Part shown: positions 1 to 6,904 of the stretch, in pieces
Numbering within the stretch: position 1 is the first letter of the stretch
How the letters are laid out: each line of letters begins with the position of its first letter
From: Fidelibacterota bacterium TCS55
GTDB taxonomy: Bacteria; Fidelibacterota; Marinisomatia; Marinisomatales; TCS55
Assembly (NCBI GenBank): GCA_905182385.1
Contig: CAJJBS010000006.1
Coordinates: forward strand, 1-6,933
Length of the DNA: 6,933 bases
Reading direction: 5' to 3'
Program-made: the position numbers and the translations under genes
The notes under the pieces: model-generated
Seen by the model: the letters and a program-made list of their open reading frames with translations, nothing else
What the model was told of the DNA's origin: nothing
Database searches by the model: none

Positions 1-992
1 TGAATTCAACTAAAATTATAGGTATGGGATTTCATGTCCCAGAAAATGTTATCACTAATGAAAATCTATCTCAAACAATAGATACTTCTGATGAATGGAT
101 ACAAACTCGCTCGGGTATTAAAGAAAGAAGGTGGGCAACGGAAGAGATCTCAACATTTGATCTAGCACATCAGGCTTCACTTAATGCTATATCAGACGCA
201 GATATTGATCCTCAAGAAATAGATATGATTATTGTTGGAACTCTATCTTCTGATTATTTTTTCCCTGGTGTTAGCGCTCAGCTTCAAGAGAGTTTGAAAT
301 TAAATACAATTGGCGCTTTTGATATTAAAGCTGCATGTTCGGCTTTTATTTATAGTCTATCAATTGGAGATCAATTTATTAAAACAGGAATGGCTAAAAC
401 TATATTAGTAGTTGGAGCTGAAGCACAGACAAAACTGATTGATAAATCTACAAAGGGTAGAGATATTGCTGTCCTTTTTGGAGATGGTGCTGGTGCAGCA
501 ATTATTCAAAATAGTAATGATCAAAGCCAAATATTATCTACACATCTACATTGTGAAGGTAAAAATATAAAAAATCTCTGGATGCAAGCGCCTGGTACTA
601 GTACCGGAAGTTGGTTTAAAACAAAGACTTTTGATTCAGAGCGTTTTTCTCCACAAATGAATGGACGCGAAGTTTTTAGAAATGCAGTTAAACGATTTCC
701 TGAAGTGATTAATGAAGCACTAGCTCATAATAAATTATCTATTAATGATATTAAACTAATTATTCCGCACCAAGCTAATTTTCGTATTAGTCAAGCGGTT
801 GCTAATAAGATGAATGTAGATATGAAAGTTGTTTATAGTAATATTCATAAATATGGGAATACTACTGCAGCATCAATACCAATTGCTTTAACTGAGGCTA
901 TTGAGGAAGGTCATATAACAAAAGGAGATTATATTATTTTAGCAGCATTTGGAGCAGGCTTTACTTGGGCCTCTGCAGCGATTAAGTGGTAG
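1..992 (+). CDS. fabH: beta-ketoacyl-[acyl-carrier-protein] synthase III (FabH), 5' end cut by about one base
   Basis: FabH condenses acetyl-CoA (or another short acyl-CoA) with malonyl-ACP, the initiating step of type II fatty-acid synthesis in the cytoplasm. Counting from the ATG at 24, the thiolase-fold catalytic triad is complete: Cys105 in AACSAF, His249 in IPHQANFRI and Asn279 in YGNTTAAS. The CoA-contacting segment DEWIQTRSGI (Trp25, Arg29) and the glycine loop FGDGAGAA are also present. The ATG at 24 is probably not the real start. The frame stays open to base 3 and reads NSTKIIG before it, matching the conserved FabH N-terminus, and bases 1-2 are TG, so an ATG beginning one base before the window is likely. 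That gives 330 residues and places the nucleophile at Cys113, beside Cys112 of E. coli. About 12 extra residues lie between Cys and His compared with E. coli FabH. The stop is 5 bases before the next gene, so co-transcription is likely. Identity is secure; acyl-chain preference cannot be read. Confidence 0.96.
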   Translation, partial: NSTKIIGMGFHVPENVITNENLSQTIDTSDEWIQTRSGIKERRWATEEISTFDLAHQASLNAISDADIDPQEIDMIIVGTLSSDYFFPGVSAQLQESLKLNTIGAFDIKAACSAFIYSLSIGDQFIKTGMAKTILVVGAEAQTKLIDKSTKGRDIAVLFGDGAGAAIIQNSNDQSQILSTHLHCEGKNIKNLWMQAPGTSTGSWFKTKTFDSERFSPQMNGREVFRNAVKRFPEVINEALAHNKLSINDIKLIIPHQANFRISQAVANKMNVDMKVVYSNIHKYGNTTAASIPIALTEAIEEGHITKGDYIILAAFGAGFTWASAAIKW

Positions 993-997
993 ATTAA

Positions 998-3319
998 ATG
1001 TTAAGAAGTCCAAACAAACCATCCTTATATAAACAGTTAAGAAAAATAATTAATCATTATTGGCAGCAAATAGTAATATTAACTACAGTAATTATTTTTT
1101 TATCATTCTTTTTTCCTCAAGGTAAAACTTTATTATACTCATATCAATTGAATGATGTAGCCCAAGAAGAAGTGGTTGCCCCATTTAATTTTCCAATTTT
1201 AAAAACATCAAAGGAGCTTCAATTAGATCTTGATGATGCATTAACATCAGAACCTTTTCTTTTTTTAAGATCACAAAATGTAGTTGTCACGCAAATTAAT
1301 GTTATAGAAGCTTATTTTGATCATATTAACTCGATTCAATTAGCAAATAAAAAATTAGCTAAATCTAAAGATACTTTATACAGAAACAGGTTTACAGAAC
1401 AATTTGATTTATCACGTATAGATGTTCAATCTGATAGTGCAGCTTTAAATATGCTTATGGAAATAGTTAAAGAAAATTATAACTTTGCATTTAATGATGA
1501 CAAATGGAATGAAATTTTTTTAGCAGATGATTCAAATAATTTAATAATTGATTTACCTAATCTTAAAAAAGAAATAATTCAAATATCTCGTAATCGTTGG
1601 GCTGAAGGTATTTATGATATATCTATTTCAGAAATATTAGGCAAACAAGTAGCAATAGTCACAAATAACAACGAGGCGCCAGAGTTAACTGATCCAGTTA
1701 GTTATAATGATATTCAAGATGCATGGACAAAAGCACGTTTTGAAGTAACAAACCGTTTTCCTGAAGATATTAGCATTAGTCGTGATCTAGGTTATTCTTT
1801 GATCGTAGAATTTATGAAGCCCAATTTAATCTATGATCGAGAAACAACAGAACGTCGTCAAAAAGCTCGTCAAGATAGAGTTCCTAGAAATAAAGGTATA
1901 ATCCTTAAAAACGAAAGAATATTAGATGCTAATACAAGAGTTACGGAAGATGCTTTACAAAAATTATTTTCGCTTTCAGTTTCTATTGATAATAAATCAA
2001 TGCAAGAAAGTCGAAGCGATACTGTTTTAGCTTACGTAGGAAGAATATTGGTTATAGGAATAATAGTATCTTTCTTCTTTACTTTTTTACTAACATACAG
2101 AAAACATATTTTTGATGATTGGAGAATGGTTTTACTTATTGGATTAATATTTTTGATTGAAGTTAGTTTAGCTTTTTTATTCACGCAAAATTTAGAATTA
2201 TCTGAATATTTAATACCAATAACTGTTGCAGCTATGGTTTTAACTATTATGTTTGATGCCAAAATAGCTTTTATGGGTATTACATCTATTATTTTACTTA
2301 TAACAATTTTAATTGGGAATAATGTAGAATTTATGGTTACGGCTATGTTCAATTCTTCTGTAGGGATTTATGCTGTTCGGCAACTTCGTAGAAGGAGTCA
2401 GTTATTTACGGCTATTTTTGCATTATTAAGTAGTAGTGCTCTTGTAATTATTGGACAGGGTTTATTTAAAGGTCATGCCTGGATCTTAATGGGTAATGAT
2501 ATGATGAATTTATCAATCGTTGCTATTTTATCTCCAATAGTTACTTATGGATTAATTGGATTATTAGAAGTTTCGTTTGGTATTACAACTAATCTAACTT
2601 TAATTGAATTACTAGATTTTCAACACCCGCTGTTAAAAAGATTACAAAATGAAGCGAATGGAACTTTTAATCACAGTATTGTTGTTGGAAACTTAGCTGA
2701 AGCTTGCTCAGATGCTATTGGAGCTAACTCATTATTATGTCGTGTTGGAGCATACTATCATGATCTTGGTAAGATGGCTCGACCTGAATATTATATTGAA
2801 AATCAATATGCGGGTGAAAATCTCCATGATAATCTCACATCTGTAATGAGTGCAAAAATAATTAAAAATCATGTTACAGATGGATTAGTGCTTGCTAAAG
2901 AATATGGACTTCCAACTATAGTAAGTGATTTTATTCCAATGCACCATGGCACAACAAGAGTTGAATATTTTTATCGTAAAGCCCTAGAAGAAGATAAAAA
3001 TGTTGAAGAAGTTCAATTTCAATATCCTGGACCTAAGCCAAACACTAAAGAAACCGGAATCCTTATGATATGTGAAGCAGTGGAGGCTGCAGTACGTTCA
3101 ATTAAAGAACCTGATATTATGAAGATTGAAGCCATGATTGATAAAATAATAAATATGCGAGTAACTGCTGGACAACTTTCGGAATGTCCTTTAACTATGG
3201 ATGAATTAACTCGAATAAAAGGTAAAGTTGATGGCTCAAGTGGTTTATTGCCAGTTCTTAGAGGTATTTATCATATAAGAATTGAGTATCCTGATGACAA
3301 TAAAATTGTCAAAGTATAA
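998..3319 (+). CDS. pgpH: PgpH/YqfF-type 7TM-HD membrane phosphohydrolase, probable cyclic di-AMP phosphodiesterase
   Basis: This family hydrolyses cyclic di-AMP to pApA with a cytoplasmic metal-dependent HD domain. The order seen is: short basic N-terminus, one membrane segment (about residues 24-39), a large extracytoplasmic 7TMR-HDED-type domain (about 45-340, ending in an RKARQDRVPRNKGIIL-like stretch), about seven hydrophobic segments (346-530), the linker LTLIELLDFQHPLLKRL, then the HD domain (about 555-700). Metal-ligand candidates are His559 (NHSIVVGNLAEA), His588-Asp589 (YYHDLGK), His625, His649-His650 (MHHGTT) and Glu693 (MICEAVEAA). As I recall the Listeria PgpH ligands (H514, H543, D544, H580, H606, H607, D648), their spacings match almost exactly, but the last one is Glu here instead of Asp. 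At 773 residues it is longer than the roughly 710-720 of Firmicutes members, with most of the excess before the HD domain. The ATG lacks a strong ribosome site. Family is sure; substrate is inferred from family. Confidence 0.93.
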   Translation: MLRSPNKPSLYKQLRKIINHYWQQIVILTTVIIFLSFFFPQGKTLLYSYQLNDVAQEEVVAPFNFPILKTSKELQLDLDDALTSEPFLFLRSQNVVVTQINVIEAYFDHINSIQLANKKLAKSKDTLYRNRFTEQFDLSRIDVQSDSAALNMLMEIVKENYNFAFNDDKWNEIFLADDSNNLIIDLPNLKKEIIQISRNRWAEGIYDISISEILGKQVAIVTNNNEAPELTDPVSYNDIQDAWTKARFEVTNRFPEDISISRDLGYSLIVEFMKPNLIYDRETTERRQKARQDRVPRNKGIILKNERILDANTRVTEDALQKLFSLSVSIDNKSMQESRSDTVLAYVGRILVIGIIVSFFFTFLLTYRKHIFDDWRMVLLIGLIFLIEVSLAFLFTQNLELSEYLIPITVAAMVLTIMFDAKIAFMGITSIILLITILIGNNVEFMVTAMFNSSVGIYAVRQLRRRSQLFTAIFALLSSSALVIIGQGLFKGHAWILMGNDMMNLSIVAILSPIVTYGLIGLLEVSFGITTNLTLIELLDFQHPLLKRLQNEANGTFNHSIVVGNLAEACSDAIGANSLLCRVGAYYHDLGKMARPEYYIENQYAGENLHDNLTSVMSAKIIKNHVTDGLVLAKEYGLPTIVSDFIPMHHGTTRVEYFYRKALEEDKNVEEVQFQYPGPKPNTKETGILMICEAVEAAVRSIKEPDIMKIEAMIDKIINMRVTAGQLSECPLTMDELTRIKGKVDGSSGLLPVLRGIYHIRIEYPDDNKIVKV

Positions 3320-3330
3320 AATATAATAGT

Positions 3331-3771
3331 ATGATCAAAACCCATGTGGAAACTGATCCTAAATATAAGCCTTTAAAAAGTAAAGTTATTTTAGACGGAG
3401 TATTACATTTATTCAACTCTAAAGATATAATAAAAGCAAATATTTCATTTATTTTTGGAGATGATGACTTATTGTCGGGCTTAAAAAAAGAATTTTTTAA
3501 GCTAGATCATCTTACTGATGTTATTGCATTTAGATTAAATGATTATGAAGAAAAAAATATTGAGGGGGAAATCTATATAAGCATACCAAGAGCAAAAGAA
3601 AATGCTGTCGAATTTAAAGAACCATTGAATAGAGAATTAGGAAGATTGATAATTCATGGTTGTCTCCATCTACTAGGATTTAATGATGAAACTGATCAAG
3701 AAAAAATAGAGATGAGAAAGCAAGAAGACTATTATTTAGATATGATGAAGTGGAAAAATATTTATGGGTAA
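3331..3771 (+). CDS. ybeY: endoribonuclease YbeY (rRNA maturation factor), His-to-Asp metal-site variant
   Basis: YbeY is a single-strand endoribonuclease that takes part in 16S rRNA 3'-end maturation and ribosome quality control. Its 146 residues are normal for the family. The core LTDVIAFRLND (about residues 58-69) corresponds to the usual TDVLSFP strand, and GEIYISIPRAKENA corresponds to the G-D/E-I-x-I-S segment. The metal motif reads HGCLHLLGFND: His109, His113 and then Asp119 where most YbeY proteins have the third His of HxxxHxxxxxH. I recall the Asp form as common in Bacteroidota, so it is probably a lineage variant and not a defect. The gene starts 11 bases after pgpH, with only A/T-rich sequence and no Shine-Dalgarno match before the ATG. 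It overlaps mazG by 8 bases. Adjacency to pgpH is shared with Firmicutes. I am confident of the family. Confidence 0.94.
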   Translation: MIKTHVETDPKYKPLKSKVILDGVLHLFNSKDIIKANISFIFGDDDLLSGLKKEFFKLDHLTDVIAFRLNDYEEKNIEGEIYISIPRAKENAVEFKEPLNRELGRLIIHGCLHLLGFNDETDQEKIEMRKQEDYYLDMMKWKNIYG

Positions 3772-4540
3772 AGTTGGTAAAGAGTTTGAAAAATTAGTTG
3801 AAATTATTTCTAGGTTAAGAGAGCCAGATGGTTGCGATTGGGATAGTGCTCAAACTAACCAATCATTAATTCCTTTTATGATTGAAGAGATTTATGAATT
3901 GATTGAAAGTATTGATGATGAAAATTGGGAAACAGTAAAAGAAGAGCTAGGTGATGTTTTGCTTCATATAGTATTCCAAGCATCCATTGCTGATCAAAAT
4001 AAACAATTTCAGTTAGAAGAGGTACTTAAAACCGTAAATGAAAAACTAGTGAAACGACATCCAAATGTATTTAATATTGATCAAGTAGTTATAAGTGATG
4101 ATAGAAACAAAGAATGGGAGCTTTCAAAGCATAAAGAGAAAGGTAGAGAGTCAAGACTTGATGGCGTACCAAAAAACCTTCCATCTATTATTAAAGCTCA
4201 ACGGCTTCAGCAGAAAGCGAGCCTTGCTGGCTTTGATTGGGATAAGATAGAATTAGTTTGGGAAAAAGTTCATGAAGAAATTTTAGAATTAAAAGAAGCT
4301 CAAAACGAAAAAAATAATGATCACATTGAGGAAGAGATTGGTGATGTTCTTTTTTCAATAGTAAATCTCTCTCGTTTTTTAGAGATTTCAGCAGATAATG
4401 CATTAAGAAGAACCAATCGTAAATTTATTAATAGGTTTAAAAAAGTTGAAAAAGGCATTAAGGCAAAAGGTAAAGAAATGGAAGATGCTTCACTTGAAGA
4501 AATGGACATTATTTGGAATGAATCAAAGAAAGAAAAATAA
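3764..4540 (+). CDS. mazG: nucleoside triphosphate pyrophosphohydrolase MazG (two-domain form)
   Basis: MazG hydrolyses (d)NTPs to the monophosphate plus pyrophosphate, cleaning aberrant nucleotides and, in E. coli, influencing ppGpp levels. Its 258 residues match the full two-repeat form. Domain 1 (about 8-105) opens with LREPDGCDWDSAQTNQSL and carries metal-binding E42-x2-E45 (EEIYE) and E61-x2-D64 (EELGD), followed by LVKRHPNVF. A linker with LDGVPKNLPSIIKAQRLQQKA leads to domain 2 (about 140-255) with GFDWD, E172-x2-E175 (EEILE) and E191-x2-D194 (EEIGD). Both acidic ExxE/ExxD sets are intact, so both halves could bind Mg2+; in E. coli MazG the C-terminal half does most of the catalysis. 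The ATG lies inside the 3' end of ybeY (8-base overlap), which suggests translational coupling; no clear ribosome site is seen. It is the last gene of the + strand block and faces a convergent gene 14 bases away. Confidence 0.95.
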   Translation: MGKVGKEFEKLVEIISRLREPDGCDWDSAQTNQSLIPFMIEEIYELIESIDDENWETVKEELGDVLLHIVFQASIADQNKQFQLEEVLKTVNEKLVKRHPNVFNIDQVVISDDRNKEWELSKHKEKGRESRLDGVPKNLPSIIKAQRLQQKASLAGFDWDKIELVWEKVHEEILELKEAQNEKNNDHIEEEIGDVLFSIVNLSRFLEISADNALRRTNRKFINRFKKVEKGIKAKGKEMEDASLEEMDIIWNESKKEK

Positions 4541-4560
4541 ATAATATATTGAAATTATTT
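4539..4560. terminator. possible weak bidirectional terminator (AT-only inverted repeat)
   Basis: The junction between the two convergent gene blocks holds a perfect 7-base inverted repeat, AAATAAT (4539-4545) and ATTATTT (4554-4560), with an 8-base loop. It overlaps the stop codons of both mazG and the lipoprotein gene. A stem made only of A-T pairs is weak and chance is likely in DNA this AT-rich, so this is only a candidate based on position. Confidence 0.2.
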
Positions 4561-5649
4561 TAAATCCATAATTTCAAGAATACCAAAACCATTACCTAAA
4601 TAATTACCATTTGTTGAAAGTTCTACATTACTATTAAATCTTGAATAGTATGGGTCTATGCCGGTTCTATTCATTACCCATCTTATTGGACTTGGTAAAT
4701 TCATCCTTTTAAATATTTCTGAATTATCTATAAGCTTATTCCCTTTAATAGATACTAGAAAACCATCTTCAGTTAGAAATTTAATACTTGAGAATAAAGG
4801 TTCATTTTTTTTGGGATATAAATTATTAATCAGATTAGTGTATTTAGTATAAACTCCATTCTCTCCAAATCTGTTAGTCAAAATACTATCCTGATTTGCT
4901 ATATATAATATTGGGATATTAGATCCACCTCTTTTATCAGATAAGTTTAATTCAACTGCAATTATTGTATGGTCTCCTACTTTTCCACGAAACCAACTCC
5001 AGCCATCAAATAATTTTTGAAGAGGAGTATTCCCCCAGTTATGATCATGGTAACCATCTCCCTTTACATTTCTCTTAACGCCATCTATTATAATTTTGCC
5101 TTCAGTGTTCCCATTTGGAACAGCAGCTAACCAAGCAAAAAAATCATCACCAGCTTTAATAATACCATCTTTTGGTCGGTAGGGCTTTAAATTTGATTTA
5201 AGAAATAGTTCAACACCAAATCCTTCAAAGTCTTTTGGGTCAAGTTTGATTTCATATTGATCAAGATTACCTCTTATATAATTATTACCCATTATTACAT
5301 TACAACTATCACTTGAGAACTGAACTTCATTCTTATTAAAATATTTCAATAAGAAAATATTTTCATCATCATGATTATAATTTAAACCAATAAAATATTT
5401 ATCTTGCAAAAAGTGGACCTTATAAAAATAACAAACTAAAACTGCTCCATTATTCAACTTAGTATCAAAATACCACCATTCAAATTCATTAGATTCTCCC
5501 GTTGTCCTATTACCATCTTCCCATTTTGAAACTATGGTGCTTAGTTCTTCCGGTTGTTCAAGATTTAAATTTGGTTGATCAAAGGAACCAGTATAAAATG
5601 TTTGACATGAAATGAATAAAAAAATGAATAAAAAAATGAATTTATACAT
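4555..5649 (-). CDS. CrtC/AttH-family lipocalin-like lipoprotein, function unknown
   Basis: The 364-residue protein begins with a very hydrophobic signal sequence ending in FISC, so Cys15 is the likely lipidated residue; Phe at the -3 position makes the lipobox slightly unusual. The mature part shows AttH/CrtC (hydroxyneurosporene synthase-like) marks: EWWYFD at 57-62, GDGYHDHNWG around 197-206, GWSWFRG at 216-222, and a C-terminal YYSRFNSNVEL...GFGILEIMDL segment (334-363). The fold is a pair of lipocalin-like beta barrels that bind hydrophobic small molecules. Known relatives include carotenoid 1,2-hydratase and fungal decalin-forming cyclases, but most bacterial members are uncharacterised. 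No carotenoid gene is seen nearby, so a CrtC activity should not be assumed. The gene starts 4 bases after the stop of the upstream exported protein, pointing to one transcript. Family membership is fairly sure; ligand and reaction are unknown. Confidence 0.82.
   Translation of the reverse strand: MYKFIFLFIFLFISCQTFYTGSFDQPNLNLEQPEELSTIVSKWEDGNRTTGESNEFEWWYFDTKLNNGAVLVCYFYKVHFLQDKYFIGLNYNHDDENIFLLKYFNKNEVQFSSDSCNVIMGNNYIRGNLDQYEIKLDPKDFEGFGVELFLKSNLKPYRPKDGIIKAGDDFFAWLAAVPNGNTEGKIIIDGVKRNVKGDGYHDHNWGNTPLQKLFDGWSWFRGKVGDHTIIAVELNLSDKRGGSNIPILYIANQDSILTNRFGENGVYTKYTNLINNLYPKKNEPLFSSIKFLTEDGFLVSIKGNKLIDNSEIFKRMNLPSPIRWVMNRTGIDPYYSRFNSNVELSTNGNYLGNGFGILEIMDLK
5611..5641. repeat. 12-base tandem repeat, 2.6 copies, inside a signal-peptide coding region
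   Basis: The unit AATGAATAAAAA (+ strand) occurs at 5611-5622 and 5623-5634, with a 7-base partial copy at 5635-5641. On the coding (-) strand it encodes the repeating FIFL of residues 4-13 of the lipoprotein. It contains two runs of seven A (5618-5624 and 5630-5636). Gain or loss of one unit would stay in frame and change the hydrophobic core by four residues. Confidence 0.85.
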
Positions 5650-5653
5650 ATTG

Positions 5654-6904
5654 CTAGGTCTTTCGTTCTTTTTTTCTTGCAGCTGGAAATAGAATATTAT
5701 TTAAAATAAGTCGATATCCTGGTGAATTTCTATGTAATGAAAGTTCAGTTTGTGGGTCCCCCACAAAGTGTTGATAATCTTCAGGATCATGTCCCCCTAA
5801 AAAAGTAAAAGTTCCTTTTCCATGATTTCCATGGATATATTTAACTTGTGGACTTGTTTGATCTTCTCCTAAAATTATAATATGATTTTTAATTTTTTTT
5901 CTATTATAGCCTGTAGTCTGTCCCATAAATCCTTTGACAGTAGATACATGGTTCTGTGTAAGCATTGCTGGAACAGGATCATATTTAGCTGAAAAAGAAA
6001 ACAATGAAAAATAATCAGCTTCAGCGCCACGTACGATTGGATTATTACTTGGTGGATAATCTATATCTGAATATTCATAGACCATTGGATCAGATATTAT
6101 TTTAAAATTATTAAAGGCCATTGTTTCATCATATTTTAACTTACTTAATAAATCTTTCTGAATAGGGGTTCCGTCAAAAACAGAGTGAGCAATATCTATA
6201 TTTTGTGTTGCTAGTGCAATATCAAAAGAATCTGTAGCAGAGCACATAGCAAAGAGAAATCCACCATTAGCAACATAATTTTTAATCATCTGAGCTAATA
6301 TTTTCTTTTGTGAATGGACAGAATCAAATCCAAGCTTATTTGCCATTTCCTCAAATTGATTTTTTTGATCTATATACCAACTTGCAGTATGATAATTTCT
6401 ATAAAATTTACCATATTGACCTGTAAAGTCTTCATGATGTAAATGAAGCCAATCATATTCCGATAATGAGCCATTAAAAATATCTTGATCCCATAAAGTT
6501 TTATAGGGTACTTCAGCATAGGCTAGAGCAAGGGTAACAGCATCATCCCATGGTTGCTTATTGGGTGGAGTATAAATTGCAATTTTAGGTCTTTTTTCAA
6601 GCAATACTATATCCATATTATTTACTTCAATCTCATTATAAATAGTTAGACTTTGGTTAATATTTATAATTTCAAAAGTAACTCCACGTAATCGACACTC
6701 TTGTTCAATTTTAGGATAACTATCCATTAAAAATGAACCGCCACGATAATTTAGTAACCACTCAACTTTTATTTCTTCACCTAAGGCCCAAAACGTTGTT
6801 CCATATGCCTTCAAATGATCTTTTTGTCCTTGATCCATCGGGATTAAAATCTTTTGAGAAAAAATAATTTCAAATAAACAAAAAATAAATAAGAAATATT
6901 TCAA
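5654..6904 (-). CDS. exported protein with ThuA/class I glutamine-amidotransferase-like fold features, function unknown
   Basis: The 416-residue protein has a signal-peptide-like N-terminus (Lys2, hydrophobic 3-15, possible cleavage after FS at 15-16), so it is probably periplasmic. Residues 209-229 resemble the ThuA/class I amidotransferase elbow: a YVANGG strand-turn followed by FAMCSATDSFD, with Cys221 where the nucleophile sits in amidotransferases (ThuA proteins usually have His there). Other conserved-looking stretches are AIYTPPNKQPWDD (109-121), YDWLHLHHEDFTGQYG (150-165), AKYDPVPAMLTQNHV (306-320) and the C-terminal GKGTFTFLGGHDPEDYQ (362-378). I recall homologues of this length in FCB-group genomes, often auto-labelled 'asparagine synthetase B', but it has no N-terminal Cys2 glutaminase and no ATP-pyrophosphatase motif, so that name is not supported. 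The start is TTG at 6904-6902: an in-frame TAA precedes it directly, a GGAG site lies 6 bases upstream, and this start supplies the signal peptide. It is probably co-transcribed with the lipoprotein gene. The reaction is unknown. Confidence 0.8.
   Translation of the reverse strand: MKYFLFIFCLFEIIFSQKILIPMDQGQKDHLKAYGTTFWALGEEIKVEWLLNYRGGSFLMDSYPKIEQECRLRGVTFEIININQSLTIYNEIEVNNMDIVLLEKRPKIAIYTPPNKQPWDDAVTLALAYAEVPYKTLWDQDIFNGSLSEYDWLHLHHEDFTGQYGKFYRNYHTASWYIDQKNQFEEMANKLGFDSVHSQKKILAQMIKNYVANGGFLFAMCSATDSFDIALATQNIDIAHSVFDGTPIQKDLLSKLKYDETMAFNNFKIISDPMVYEYSDIDYPPSNNPIVRGAEADYFSLFSFSAKYDPVPAMLTQNHVSTVKGFMGQTTGYNRKKIKNHIIILGEDQTSPQVKYIHGNHGKGTFTFLGGHDPEDYQHFVGDPQTELSLHRNSPGYRLILNNILFPAARKKERKT

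Noticed and set aside
594..605. Perfect 12-base palindrome GGTACTAGTACC
   Set aside because: It is inside fabH, encoding the conserved PGTSTG stretch; a single copy with no promoter nearby, so an operator role has no support.
2032..2352. Open frame of 106 codons on the - strand
   Set aside because: It lies opposite the membrane segments of pgpH, whose coding frame is certain; its translation has no recognisable domain and is of the kind produced by the complement of AT-rich transmembrane codons.
4213..4237. Imperfect GC-richer hairpin (AAAGC...GCTTT, AGCC...GGCT)
   Set aside because: It lies within mazG at the conserved KASLAGFDW codons, has no following T run, and is explained by coding constraint.
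4191..4509. Two overlapping short - strand open frames (4191-4403 and 4321-4509)
   Set aside because: Both are antisense to the well-conserved second MazG domain and show no protein-family features.
4658..4852. Open frame of 64 codons on the + strand
   Set aside because: It is antisense to the C-terminal part of the CrtC/AttH-like lipoprotein gene, and has no start context or recognisable product.
4555..5649. Calling the lipoprotein a carotenoid 1,2-hydratase (CrtC)
   Set aside because: Family motifs fit, but there is no carotenoid gene nearby, and the lipoprotein signal and the breadth of the superfamily make a specific reaction unsupported.
5654..6904. Naming the 416-residue protein asparagine synthetase B
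   Set aside because: A class II glutaminase needs Cys at position 2, and a synthetase needs an SGGxDS-type ATP-pyrophosphatase motif; neither is present, and the N-terminus is a signal peptide.
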